Of a stretch of 64,000 bases of DNA, positions 46,003 through 55,056 are shown one piece after another; position 1 is the stretch's first letter, and each line of letters opens with the position of its first letter. Under the pieces are notes generated by a model that saw nothing but the letters and a program-made list of their open reading frames with translations, had not been told where the DNA came from and made no database searches. This stretch comes from Sphingobium sp. EM0848 (GTDB taxonomy: Bacteria > Pseudomonadota > Alphaproteobacteria > Sphingomonadales > Sphingomonadaceae), in NCBI RefSeq assembly GCF_013375555.1, contig NZ_JABXWB010000003.1, positions 202,014 to 266,013 of the forward strand, read 5' to 3'. The position numbers and the translations under genes were made by a program.

Positions 46003-47970
46003 ATGTCGAATGGCGCAGAGCTTCATCCCATCACTGAAAGTGACGCGTTCATCGCCGACGCATTGCGCGAGGCGTCGATGCCCGCGCTCATGGCTTCCAT
46101 GTCGCATTTGGTCGGGGATTTACGATTGTGGGACAGCGGAATTCGCCCTGCCGCTGCACCTTTTGGGCCGGTCGATAATGATGGCCTGACAGAGGAGCAG
46201 CGAGAAGCCGTGCGCGCCCAGGCGCTCGAGCTGCTCAAGGACTATCGTGACCGCGGGTCGCCGGCCTTGCCGCCGTTCGATAGCGACGCCCTCCTGAAGA
46301 TGATGCGCCTGGTGGCGGGCGACGCGGTGCCCGATTCCTATCTACCGATGCTGCTGGCCGATGCCCGGATCGACGATCGCCCGATCGCGCTGCGCGAATG
46401 GCCCGCTGCGCTGAAGGAAAAGGCGGGGGATTTCCATGCCCTAGTTGTCGGTGCAGGCATGTCAGGGATGCTGATGGCGATCCGCCTGCAGGAAGCGGGC
46501 ATTCCCTATGTTATCATCGAGAAGAACAGCGATGTCGGGGGGACTTGGCTGCTGAACAGCTATCCCGGCTGTCGGTGCGACGTGCCCAATTATTTCTACA
46601 GCTATTCCTTCGAAAGACGGTCTGACTGGCCGCACCATTTTTCCGAGCGCGACCGCATTTTGGAGTATTTTCAGGGCATCGCGCAGAAATACAACATCCT
46701 CAGCAAAGTTCAGTTCAACAGCGAAGTCACTGAAGCCGTCTGGTCGGAGGAGGAGTCGACCTGGCATGTCAGCGTGTGTCGGGAGGATGGATCGGTTGAT
46801 ATGATCGTCACCAAGGCGTTCATTCCTGCCGTTGGCCAACTCAGCCGGCCCAAAATCCCTGACTTGCCCGGTGCTGAGCGCTTCGGGGGCATCGCTTGCC
46901 ATACCGGCGCCTACGACCGTTCCATTTCCTATGAAGGCAAGCGGGTCGCGGTCGTCGGCACTGCCGCGAGTGCGATCCAGGCCATCCCGGAAATTGCGGA
47001 AAAGGCGGATCAGCTTTTTGTAGTGCAGCGGACCGCCCATTGGCTGCTGCCATCGCCCAATCATCTGGCGGAAATCGCGCCGGGTATGAAGTGGCTGCTT
47101 GGACATGTACCTTTCTACTCGCATTGGTATCGCGCGCGCTATTCGTCCCGCTCGCTGTACGGTCTGAAGATCGCCGCCGCGATCGACCCCTCCTGGCCGC
47201 ATCAGGAGCGATCAGTCAGCGCGCTAAACGACCAGGTACGCGAGCGGCTGACAGATTATCTGAAAGGCGAACTTGACGATCGCCCTGATCTGCTGGAAAA
47301 GCTCACGCCCAAATATCCGCCATTCGCCACGCGCATCATGCCCAATAATGGCAGCTATCTGCGTAGCCTGAAGAGGGATAACTCAGAGCTCGTGACCGGG
47401 AACCTCGCGGCGCTTGACGAAACGGGCATCGTCATGGCCGACGGGCGTCACCTCGATGTCGACATCATTATTTACGCGACGGGCTTCCAGGCGACGCGCT
47501 TCATGTACCCGATGCGGATCGTGGGCAAGGGCGGCGTGGTGCTGAGCGACTTCTGGGGTGAGGATGCGCGTGCCTATCTCGGCATAGCAGTACCCAATTT
47601 CCCAAATATGTTCATGGTCTTTGGACCAGGCACTGCCGTATTCAACGTCATATTTCTGGCTGAATGCAACAGCCGCTATATCATGGACGCGGTACAAGGC
47701 ATGATCGAGAATGGCTGGGATACGATCGAGTGCCGTCCTGAAATCTATACCGAATATGTCGAGCGGTATCGCAGAGAGGCCGCCGGGTTAGCGATTGCCA
47801 GCCCGCATGTGACGAGCTGGTACAAGAGCGCCAGCGGGAACGTCGTATCGAATCTTCCATTTGAGGTGTCGGATTATTGGAACTGGACGCGAAAAGCGAA
47901 CTTCGACGATTACCTGACCAGCTGTGAGAACGAGCGCGGTGAGTCTTTGTCAGACCTGATCAACTGTTAA
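46003..47970 (+). CDS. Baeyer-Villiger-type FAD monooxygenase (4-hydroxyacetophenone monooxygenase-like)
   Basis: This 655-residue enzyme has an N-terminal extension of about 140 residues, as in 4-hydroxyacetophenone monooxygenase. The FAD motif GAGMSG lies at 150-155, the Baeyer-Villiger fingerprint FGGIACHTGAYD at 294-305, and the NADPH motif VVGTAASA at 327-334. The fingerprint normally ends in W(P/D); here it ends in YD, and the third base of the second Rossmann motif is A in place of G. It would convert a ketone to an ester or lactone using NADPH and oxygen. An AGAGGTGATC site precedes the ATG. An SDR follows after 10 bp. Confidence 0.9.
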   Translation: MSNGAELHPITESDAFIADALREASMPALMASMSHLVGDLRLWDSGIRPAAAPFGPVDNDGLTEEQREAVRAQALELLKDYRDRGSPALPPFDSDALLKMMRLVAGDAVPDSYLPMLLADARIDDRPIALREWPAALKEKAGDFHALVVGAGMSGMLMAIRLQEAGIPYVIIEKNSDVGGTWLLNSYPGCRCDVPNYFYSYSFERRSDWPHHFSERDRILEYFQGIAQKYNILSKVQFNSEVTEAVWSEEESTWHVSVCREDGSVDMIVTKAFIPAVGQLSRPKIPDLPGAERFGGIACHTGAYDRSISYEGKRVAVVGTAASAIQAIPEIAEKADQLFVVQRTAHWLLPSPNHLAEIAPGMKWLLGHVPFYSHWYRARYSSRSLYGLKIAAAIDPSWPHQERSVSALNDQVRERLTDYLKGELDDRPDLLEKLTPKYPPFATRIMPNNGSYLRSLKRDNSELVTGNLAALDETGIVMADGRHLDVDIIIYATGFQATRFMYPMRIVGKGGVVLSDFWGEDARAYLGIAVPNFPNMFMVFGPGTAVFNVIFLAECNSRYIMDAVQGMIENGWDTIECRPEIYTEYVERYRREAAGLAIASPHVTSWYKSASGNVVSNLPFEVSDYWNWTRKANFDDYLTSCENERGESLSDLINC

Positions 47971-47980
47971 GAAGACCAAC

Positions 47981-48754
47981 ATGTCATTGCTTAACGACAT
48001 TTTCGGACTGACGCATCAGGTCGCGGTCGTGACTGGCGCCGGCAGCGGACTGGGCCGGATCTCTTCCTACGCTCTAGCGGAGGCCGGGGCTGATGTCGTA
48101 CTTGTCGATATCAATCCCACCGGAATGGAAGAAACAGCGGCGCATGTCCGCTCGCTCGGTCGCCAAGCCCATTCGTTCACTGCAGATGTTGCAGATGAGG
48201 GGCAAGTCGCCGCCATATTTGCAGAGATGGAAAGGACTGTCGGTCCCATCGATATCCTGGTGAATAATGCGGGTATTGGCGAGCCATTCCGGGGGATGAT
48301 TCACGAGTATCCGACAGAGGATTGGCAGCGGATGCTTAATATCAATCTGAACAGCGTATTCTACTGCTCCCGTGAAGTACTGAAGGGAATGCATTCCCGA
48401 CGCAAGGGTAAGATCATCAACATCTCGTCCATATGGGGACTGGTAGGTGGCGGCTTCCTGAATGCGGGCGGCTATACCACCACCAAGGGCGCCGTCGTCA
48501 ATCTGACCCGCGAAATGGCGCTTGAATATGCTTCGCATAATGTTCAGATCAATGTGATCTGCCCAGGCTTTCACCGGACCGGATTGGGCACGAACGATCC
48601 CCATTTTGTGCGCCTGATGGAAAGCCACACGCCGGCTGGACGCATCGCCGAGCCCAGCGAACTGCAGGGCACGATACTCTATTTGGCCTCATCGGCGTCA
48701 GATTTTATGAACGGTTCGATCATCGCCGTCGACGGCGGGTTTGTGGCGCAGTAG
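47981..48754 (+). CDS. SDR family oxidoreductase
   Basis: This 257-residue SDR has VVTGAGSGLGR near residue 14, NNAGIG near 92, the serine in NISSIWG near 144, and YTTTKGA near 162. An aspartate in LVDINP suggests NAD use. It starts 10 bp after the Baeyer-Villiger-type gene and is probably made from the same message. An SDR that oxidises an alcohol to the ketone used by the monooxygenase would fit well. Confidence 0.93.
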   Translation: MSLLNDIFGLTHQVAVVTGAGSGLGRISSYALAEAGADVVLVDINPTGMEETAAHVRSLGRQAHSFTADVADEGQVAAIFAEMERTVGPIDILVNNAGIGEPFRGMIHEYPTEDWQRMLNINLNSVFYCSREVLKGMHSRRKGKIINISSIWGLVGGGFLNAGGYTTTKGAVVNLTREMALEYASHNVQINVICPGFHRTGLGTNDPHFVRLMESHTPAGRIAEPSELQGTILYLASSASDFMNGSIIAVDGGFVAQ

Positions 48755-48779
48755 CGCCGACTGGTGAAGAAACCGGTCA

Positions 48780-48902
48780 ATGGCACAAGTACAAAATCTG
48801 ACCTGGATGGTGGGCGATGTAGTCATCATCCCTATTGTCGACGGCGCGTGGAATATCACGAACGAGAAGGGATCGGTCGCACTTCATGGCTCATCGCCGT
48901 AA
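48780..48902 (+). pseudogene. MBL-fold hydrolase start remnant
   Basis: A 40-codon frame reads MAQVQNLTWMVGDVVIIPIVDG, like the first strand of metallo-beta-lactamase-fold hydrolases that begin with a VGDVxIxxIVE pattern. The rest of the gene, including the HxHxDH site, is absent. It follows the SDR by 25 bp and merges into IS110-like sequence. It is probably a third gene of the Baeyer-Villiger operon that was lost. Confidence 0.45.
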
Positions 48903-48975
48903 GCATGCGAGCCCAGTAGTCAGCGGTACCGCAAACCTCCACCGCGATCAGCCAAGCCGTCAACTTCGAGAAGAA
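48865..48975 (-). pseudogene. IS110-family transposase N-terminal remnant
   Basis: About 37 residues on the minus strand (LIAVEVCGTADYWARMLTAM, then SHEVRPI) match the DEDD-domain region of IS110-family transposases. The surrounding sequence shows no further homology. It is a scrap left near the MBL remnant and supports an IS-caused deletion there. Confidence 0.55.
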
Positions 48976-49236
48976 ACGATATTTTTTACCCGGCTTGCGC
49001 TTCAGCCTCGCGAAGCGCTCGCTGCGGACCATGCGGCCAAGCGTAGTTGAAGCCGGGATTCTCCAGAGTCGAAAAATGTACAACCTGGAGAACATGGTCG
49101 AATGTATGAACAGATAATTGTTGTGCAGCAGGGCGATGTTGGGCTATCGGTCCCGATATCATGGGGGCGCTCACGCCGCGCGTCAACCTGCCGCCACAGC
49201 TGAAATATGGTGATGACACGTAATTGGGAGATAGCA

Positions 49237-50070
49237 GTGAGCTTTAGCAGCAAATTTGTGCACATCGACGGTATCCGCACGCATTATTACGATGAGGGTA
49301 AGGGGTCGCCCGTACTTTTGCTGCATAGCGGCGAGTTTGGGGCTTGTGCGGAGCTTAGCTGGGAATTCACAATTTCCAGGCTCGCGGAACATTATAGGGT
49401 GATTGCGCCGGACTGGCTTGGTTATGGCGAAACGGACAAATTATATGATTTCTGCGGGGGGCAGGCACGAATGATGGCGCATATGCGCCGCTTCATGCAA
49501 ATCATGGAACTGGAAGAAAGCCACGTCATTGGCAATTCAATGGGCGCAGGCCTCTTTTCCCGAACGGTAGCCAGCGATCCAGGCGCTTATCGCATATCTT
49601 CCTTGACCCTGATCGCAGGCGGGGGGTTCAATCCCGATAATGAACATCGCCGCGCAATGATGAGCTATGATGGCACGGCGGATAGCATGAAATTAATGCT
49701 TCGAGCGATGTTCAACGATCCCAAATGGAGTGAGGACTCTGAATATTTGAGGCGAAGGGTAGAATTGAGCCTCCGGCCTGGGGCTTGGGAAACCATTGCG
49801 GCAGCCCGCTTCAAAAATCCGACTGTCCCAGTACGGGAGTTTTTCGGTCGCGCTGATGACACCCCATACGAACGTCTCAATATGCCCACCCTGGTTATCG
49901 CCGGGGACGAGGACAGACTTCGTCTTCCGGGCTGGGAAAAGGAGCTTGCGGATAAAATCCCCGACTCAGAGCTCCACATAGTGCATGGGACCGGCCATTG
50001 CCCGCATATCGAGCGTCCAGATGAAGTGAATGAGGTGATACTGAATTTCCTGTCTAGGGTTTCCGCCTGA
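49237..50070 (+). CDS. Alpha/beta hydrolase, paralogue of 43611-44495
   Basis: This hydrolase has about 277 residues. It has LLHSGEFGACAE near residue 30, the nucleophile serine in GNSMGAG near 102, and the histidine in GTGHCPHIERPDE near 258. The GTG at 49237 is preferred because GGGAGA lies just before it and it aligns with the start of the paralogue; an ATG at 49207 would add 10 residues. Its family is that of meta-cleavage hydrolases and esterases. It lies downstream of the Baeyer-Villiger-type gene and may act on the ester it makes. Confidence 0.9.
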   Translation: MSFSSKFVHIDGIRTHYYDEGKGSPVLLLHSGEFGACAELSWEFTISRLAEHYRVIAPDWLGYGETDKLYDFCGGQARMMAHMRRFMQIMELEESHVIGNSMGAGLFSRTVASDPGAYRISSLTLIAGGGFNPDNEHRRAMMSYDGTADSMKLMLRAMFNDPKWSEDSEYLRRRVELSLRPGAWETIAAARFKNPTVPVREFFGRADDTPYERLNMPTLVIAGDEDRLRLPGWEKELADKIPDSELHIVHGTGHCPHIERPDEVNEVILNFLSRVSA

Positions 50071-50233
50071 CAAGGGATGTTCAGCGCGGACGGCGGATCA
50101 ACGGCGCAGACCTCTGCTGGTTTCCAGAGGGCACCGTCTGGCGACGCGATAAAGGTCGGCGGGTTCGCCGGACCTTCCGGACGAAATCGTCGCTGGGAGG
50201 ACCGCTGGTACCCATAGTCACGCCCACATAGGC

Positions 50234-51016
50234 TTGGCGAGCATGCCCATTGCTCGCGTCGTCTTCGAACCGACCGGGCCATACCATCACCGCATCGGCG
50301 AGGCCGATCTACCGAGTGTAAAGGTCAACCTTGACAAGCGCGGCGTTTTGGCCAGGCCGCCGGCGCGCACGCAAGACCGATGCGATCGACGCCGCCATGC
50401 TCGCCCGCATGGGCGCGCTGCTGACCCTGCCAGTGCGAGCGATCATCAGCTAAGCCATCAACGAGATGAAGGAACTTCACATCGCCCGGCTCGCCCTGGT
50501 CAAGAATCGCACCGCCGCCAAGAACTGCCAATACGCCTGCCGCGCCCCATTGCTCAAGCGTCACGCCGCCCAACGCTTCGCCCAATCGACCGACAGACCG
50601 CTGCCATGGATTCAGCCCTGAAAACCCGCCTGCATAACGATCCCGAACTGGTCGCACGCTTCGACATCCTCGTCTCGATCCCCGGCATCGGCGCACTCAT
50701 CGCCATCAACATGCTTCGCAAAATGCCCGAACTCGGGCACCTTGACAGCAAGCAGGTTGCCGGCCTCGCCGGGCTCACCCCGCAGGCCAGCCACAGCGGC
50801 CAGCACCGTGGACGCGGACACATCCGCAGCGGACACGCGATCCTGTGCCCAAGCACGCTACATGCCAGCCATCGTCGCCACCCGCTTCGACGCCGATATG
50901 AACAATAATATCAAGCCCTCGTCACCGCCGGAAAACCCGCCAAAGTGGCCATCACGGCGGTCATGCGAAAACTTATCATCCTCGCCAACGCTCTCCTCAA
51001 AGCCAACCACAAGGGG
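50234..51016 (+). pseudogene. IS110-family transposase, multiply frameshifted
   Basis: Fragments of one IS110-family transposase appear in different frames in the right order: IARVVFEPTGPYHHRI near 50250, TAAMDSALKTRLHNDPELVA and IPGIGALIAINML near 50600-50720, AGLTPQASHSGQHRGRGHIR near 50780, then VMRKLIILANALLKAN ending near 51016. At least three frame changes separate them. No terminal repeats or target duplications could be found, as expected for this family. The copy cannot encode an active enzyme. Confidence 0.82.
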
Positions 51017-51049
51017 GGTGTCAACACGGGCTTGGTCACAACGGATACT

Positions 51050-52096
51050 CTAAATGCGGTAGTCCAAAATGACGCCAAGTGCTGATGACGCTTGCTCATC
51101 AAGGAGCTTATAGGCTTCGGGCGCTTCACTGAACGGAAAACGATGGGTGATAAGCGTCTCGATATCGATCTGCTTCAGGAAAAGATCGGCGACCGCCATT
51201 CGTCGCTCCCAGTTCCAGTCCAAGCCAGTATCAACGTGGAGAACCTGTATACTAATCAGCTTCTGGCTCCGCAGGTGAAATTCTGAAGAGAGTGATAGAT
51301 TCACGCTTTCGGACCCGTACCAAGCGGGAACGGCGATTGTCCCAAGAACACATGTGTTCTCGATCGCCGTCTGTAAAGCTGCGGGTGCTCCGCTCGTTTC
51401 GACATATAGATCGGCACCACGGCCATCACTGCACTGGGCGATCGCCTCGGCGGCGTCCTCAGGATCGACGATCGCGTCAGCACCGATCCATTTGGCGATA
51501 TCTGTCTTTACGCCAGGCGGTGCGACAAGAACCAGCTTGCCCGCCGATTTTCGTGCAATAAATGCGGCGAGCTGGCCTATGATGCCAAGACCCGACACAA
51601 CCACGCATTCACCGGGCCGCACCGGACATTGTAGAAAACTGTGCATCGCTACCAGGAATAAACCATAGAAAGCTGCCCTTAATGGATCAGAGCCTCTTGG
51701 AATTCTGGTGACGAAAGGAGAGATAGCCTCGATATTGAACAGATCCTGATGCGGCTGCATGGTATAAACCAGATCTCCGACAGCGAAGTCCGTTGCAGCC
51801 CCTGCCTCGATAACTTCGCCGACAACCTGATAGCCAAATTTGATCGGGAAGGGCCGCGTCCCCTCGTTGGTGGGGATCATCTCAATCGGGAGGTCGCCTT
51901 TGCCCGTATAGAGACTAAGTTCGGTGCCCGCGCTCACGAGCGAGTGCAAGGCACGTACTTGTATCTGATTGGCGGTTGGCGCGAGCAGCGGCTCCGTCCG
52001 CAACGCCGCAACACGTTTAGCCTCGAACCAGAGCGCGCGCGCCGTGCGGGACGAGCCCGGAGGGCTGTTGGCAGCTTGCGAACTTGACATGGGCAT
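51050..52096 (-). CDS. MDR family dehydrogenase (zinc-type alcohol dehydrogenase-like)
   Basis: This 348-residue medium-chain dehydrogenase/reductase has SLVSAGTELSLYTG near residue 53, FGYQVVGEVIEAG near 88 and the nucleotide motif VSGLGIIGQLAA near 168. The cysteine and histidine zinc ligands of alcohol dehydrogenases are not apparent, as in BchC-like and quinone-reductase-like relatives. It probably uses NAD(P) on an unknown alcohol or enone. The ATG at 52096 follows AAAAGGA, and just 15 bp upstream begins a tandem array of eight 9-bp repeats. A neighbouring IS110 remnant lies at its 3' side. Confidence 0.9.
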   Translation of the reverse strand: MPMSSSQAANSPPGSSRTARALWFEAKRVAALRTEPLLAPTANQIQVRALHSLVSAGTELSLYTGKGDLPIEMIPTNEGTRPFPIKFGYQVVGEVIEAGAATDFAVGDLVYTMQPHQDLFNIEAISPFVTRIPRGSDPLRAAFYGLFLVAMHSFLQCPVRPGECVVVSGLGIIGQLAAFIARKSAGKLVLVAPPGVKTDIAKWIGADAIVDPEDAAEAIAQCSDGRGADLYVETSGAPAALQTAIENTCVLGTIAVPAWYGSESVNLSLSSEFHLRSQKLISIQVLHVDTGLDWNWERRMAVADLFLKQIDIETLITHRFPFSEAPEAYKLLDEQASSALGVILDYRI

Positions 52097-52110
52097 TCCT
52101 TTTTATGTTG

Positions 52111-52182
52111 CTGGGCTTACTGGGCTTACTGGGCTTACTGGGCTTACTGGGCTTACTGGGCTTACTGGGCTTACTGGGCTTA
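52111..52182 (-). repeat. Tandem repeat: eight perfect copies of a 9-bp unit
   Basis: The plus strand reads CTGGGCTTA eight times without a mismatch; on the strand of the adjacent gene the unit is TAAGCCCAG. The array ends 15 bp before the MDR dehydrogenase start codon, so it lies in its 5' leader or promoter. Changes in copy number by slippage would move the promoter relative to the ribosome site in 9-base steps. Confidence 0.97.
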
Positions 52183-52293
52183 GGGGCGATCTCTGCTGTT
52201 CGTCGCGCCTACCGGACTGAGCCCTAAAAAACGAGGCAATCTCCGCCGCCGCTCCGCGAACTTCGATCCGACAATATCGAATGGCGCGCTTAA

Positions 52294-52752
52294 TTAATGT
52301 CTGGTGGCCGCATTAATCACGCGAACGCCCGGGAACGTTAGCAAATCCTCACCTAGAACCGCTGAATGATGCTTCTCAAAGATAAAATCGATGTAGCCAC
52401 GCTCCGTCTGAAGTAGATCGCCGTCGAACTCGATTATGACGAAAAGCCGTGCGCGATGGTACTCGCCCGATTCGAGAGGGATCAGAAACTCGAATTCCGC
52501 CGCGCAACTGGTATCGTTGGTCCAGAAATCAAGCTGTTTCGCATTTGCGAGCAATTGAACATAGCCTGGCAACGCGGTACGATATAGTTCCCTCACAGCT
52601 TCGACCGTATCGAGAGTGATCCCGGCGGGATGGAACTCGTAAAATGGGTTGGGTGACACAGTTGCCATAACGGCATCCAGGTCTCCCCTTGCCTCAGCAG
52701 CGTCGTGCCGCAATAGAATGTCGAGCATCTGCTCTTTAGTCAGGTTTGCCAT
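52294..52752 (-). CDS. NTF2 / SnoaL-like protein
   Basis: This 152-residue protein has an NTF2-like pattern: a first helix (MLDILLRHDAAEARGDLDAVMATV), FYEFHPAG, then strands with RLFVIIEFDG near residue 105. It may be an isomerase or dehydratase of a catabolic path or a ligand-binding protein. GGGAAGGTGACAG precedes the ATG. A related gene lies 60 bp upstream at 52812-53249. Substrate unknown. Confidence 0.8.
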   Translation of the reverse strand: MANLTKEQMLDILLRHDAAEARGDLDAVMATVSPNPFYEFHPAGITLDTVEAVRELYRTALPGYVQLLANAKQLDFWTNDTSCAAEFEFLIPLESGEYHRARLFVIIEFDGDLLQTERGYIDFIFEKHHSAVLGEDLLTFPGVRVINAATRH

Positions 52753-52811
52753 CTGTCACCTTCCCGAGTTCGCGCCTTGAAAGAAAGGCCAGGCTACGGA
52801 TTCGGGCCCTT

Positions 52812-53249
52812 CTACTTGCCCAGTTTTTCAACGCCCGGCAGTGCCAGAACATCACTGCCAAGCGCTTCTCGCAGCAGATCCGAATAGGCCCCGTCCATGA
52901 ACAATCGCTTCGATATGATGAGCCCGTCCAAAAACTCAAATATAGTTACTCGTTTGGCCCTGACCCGCGTCCCGGATGCTTGCGTCAGCGTGTATTCCCA
53001 CTCTGCGCTAAGCCCTCCCTTCTTGTACCATTCGTGCGTTTTTCTTGGTTCGGACACCCTTTGGGGAAACAGCGCAAACATTCGGCGGTGCAGTTCCATG
53101 ATCGTTTCCATGGAGGAAATGTGCAATGTAAAGGTCTGCAAAGCGAATGTGGCGCTCGGATGAAATGTCGATCCCACCCCCTCCAGATCCAGAGAATTTT
53201 CGGCTCTAAAATGCTGATCAGCCGCTTCAATGATAATCTCATGAGCCAA
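52812..53249 (-). CDS. NTF2 / SnoaL-like protein
   Basis: This 145-residue NTF2-fold protein has FRAENSLDLEGVGSTFHPSA near residues 14-33 and a strand VTIFEFLDGLII near residue 100, similar to the preceding gene. Tandem genes of this type often encode partner subunits or duplicated enzymes. The region between it and the divergent SDR at 53609 should contain its promoter. It has no clear ribosome site at the chosen ATG, and an alternative start is possible. Confidence 0.77.
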   Translation of the reverse strand: MAHEIIIEAADQHFRAENSLDLEGVGSTFHPSATFALQTFTLHISSMETIMELHRRMFALFPQRVSEPRKTHEWYKKGGLSAEWEYTLTQASGTRVRAKRVTIFEFLDGLIISKRLFMDGAYSDLLREALGSDVLALPGVEKLGK

Positions 53250-53608
53250 GGCACATACCTCTCGGATGCTCTTTTTATCTGTTCCGATACAGCTTCCCGC
53301 TCGGGCGATAGCTATCGCGCCAGCGAGCAGAAATATTCCGCACGTAGAACCTGTTCGTACTTATGGACTTCGAGCGGATGATGTGTCAAGTTATCAGCTA
53401 GCGAGGATCAGTGCGAAGGGGGCACAGCATAGCAAGCGTACACACAGCCAGCGCCTCGCCACCATATAGTGCCTTATTGGCCCGATGGTGGAGTGCTCCG
53501 ACCGTCGCCGCGCTAACATTCTTCACGACCGGCGTGAGACGCCACTCCATTTGTCAAGCCGGCATCAGTTCGGCCCACGCCCCAAACGCATAGAAAGCTG
53601 GAGAAGAT
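53250..53608. other. Divergent intergenic region
   Basis: A 359-base gap separates the leftward NTF2-like pair from the rightward SDR operon. No gene is recognised on either strand. It should hold two promoters. A GGAGAAG ribosome site lies just before 53609. Confidence 0.45.
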
Positions 53609-54346
53609 ATGGAACAAAACCTCGCTGGAAAGATCGCTGTCGTCACGGGCGCGGCCAAGGGGATAGGCCGCGCAATTGCCGTTAAACTTTCGGCGCACGG
53701 AGCCACGGTCGTCTTGGCGGACTTGGAGCCGTCGACGGAAACGGCGGCATTGATTAGCGGCGATTCCTTGATACGCACATTGGACGTATCAAGCTATGAT
53801 CAGTGGCGCGAACTCGCGAAGGTGATGGACACCACCTATGGGCGTGCGGATATTATCGTCAACAACGCGGGGATATATCCTTTCGCCGGAATTGATGAGG
53901 TTGACGACGTACTTTGGCGAAAGACGATGTCGGTCAACCTTGATTCCCACTTCTACAGCGCCAAAGCGTTCCTGCCGCTCATGCGTCGGCGTAGTTGGGG
54001 TCGCTTCATCAATATCTCGTCCAACTCGATTGGCTTGGTCGCTCCGGGCCTAAGTCATTATATCGCGAGCAAGATGGGCGTGATCGGTTTTGTACGGGGA
54101 CTGGCGAATGACGTCGCGGCTGACGGCATCACAGTGAACGCCGTTCTTCCGGCGCTGACCGAAACGCCGGGTACAGCCGGCATGCCCCTGGATCGGAAGA
54201 CGGAGGGCTGGCAGATGCAGGCAATCAAGCGCTTTGCCCAGCCCAACGATATTGCCGCGCCGGTCGTCTTCCTTGCGGGAGAAGATGCCGGGTTCATCAC
54301 GGGACAATCCATCGTGGTCGACGGCGGATTGTATAAAATATCCTGA
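53609..54346 (+). CDS. SDR family oxidoreductase
   Basis: This 245-residue classical SDR has VVTGAAKGIGRA near residue 11, NNAGIYPF near 82, the serine in NISSNSIG near 134, and YIASKMG near 152. The LADLEP aspartate points to NAD. It starts a rightward run of five genes up to 57423. The product should interconvert an alcohol and a ketone; a beta-oxidation-like or alicyclic role fits the setting. Confidence 0.93.
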   Translation: MEQNLAGKIAVVTGAAKGIGRAIAVKLSAHGATVVLADLEPSTETAALISGDSLIRTLDVSSYDQWRELAKVMDTTYGRADIIVNNAGIYPFAGIDEVDDVLWRKTMSVNLDSHFYSAKAFLPLMRRRSWGRFINISSNSIGLVAPGLSHYIASKMGVIGFVRGLANDVAADGITVNAVLPALTETPGTAGMPLDRKTEGWQMQAIKRFAQPNDIAAPVVFLAGEDAGFITGQSIVVDGGLYKIS

Positions 54347-54645
54347 CGCAAGCAGTTATACATTGGCTTCCAGCCCAGGTAGAGGACGCTCGTTTGGCCG
54401 TGAAGATCCGATGACCGTTGCCATCCCGCCGAGGCTTGGGCGTACGCTTTCGCACCGACAAGATCACCCCGTCCATTGGACGCCGGCTGTGGAAGTCTGG
54501 GTCGTGCCCATCGTGCAACCGGTCATGTCTATGGTCCTGCGCCAGTCCTACGTAGCGCTCGACTAGGACCGAGTTCTTCGATTGGGCCACCAGAGGACCC
54601 TAGCCTTTGCCGACAACCGAATAGCCGAAAGGAGGGAAAAAATCG

Positions 54646-55056
54646 ATGCACACCACGCTGGAGAAAGCGAACCGCGCGATTGCCGCTGCATTGCAAACAG
54701 GGTCAGAACTTGGCCTTAAGCCTCTGACAGTAGCGATATTAGACCCAGGAGGCCATCTGATCTCCCTCCAACGACAGGATGGCTCCTCGACGCTGCGCCC
54801 ACAAATTGCGATCGCCAAGGCAAGCGGGGCACTGGCAATGGGTGTTTCAAGCCGCTTAATCGGTGAAATGGCTGGGGAGCGCCCCACTTTCATTGCCTCG
54901 CTGGGGCCGATCTCCCCTCACGGCATTGTGCCTGCCGCAGGTGGGGTTATCATTGCCGCTGAAGACGGAACGGCATTGGGCGCGATCGGTGTGACGGGAG
55001 ACACCAGCGACAATGACGAGATATGCGCGTTCGCAGGGATTGCCGCGATTAAATGA
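54646..55056 (+). CDS. HbpS / GlcG-family heme-binding-like protein
   Basis: This 136-residue protein has the compact HbpS / GlcG (PF03928) layout: LTVAILDPGGHLISLQR near residue 27, a helix with AKASGALAMG, and GGVIIAAEDGTALGAIGVTG near 98. Members bind heme or small ligands and often accompany catabolic enzymes; a few have redox or isomerase-like roles. GGAGGG precedes the ATG. The 299-bp gap to the SDR before it holds a short frame (54411-54566) with no recognised domain. Confidence 0.88.
   Translation: MHTTLEKANRAIAAALQTGSELGLKPLTVAILDPGGHLISLQRQDGSSTLRPQIAIAKASGALAMGVSSRLIGEMAGERPTFIASLGPISPHGIVPAAGGVIIAAEDGTALGAIGVTGDTSDNDEICAFAGIAAIK

Noticed and set aside
51969..52220. Plus-strand frame encoding a GLT repeat protein over the 9-bp array
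   Set aside because: It is antisense to the MDR gene start, has no ribosome site and its repeat simply reflects the 9-bp DNA unit being a multiple of three.
52294..53249. A toxin-antitoxin or defence pair suggested by two small adjacent genes
   Set aside because: Both proteins have the NTF2 / SnoaL-like pattern common in catabolic clusters, and no toxin, antitoxin or defence domain is visible.
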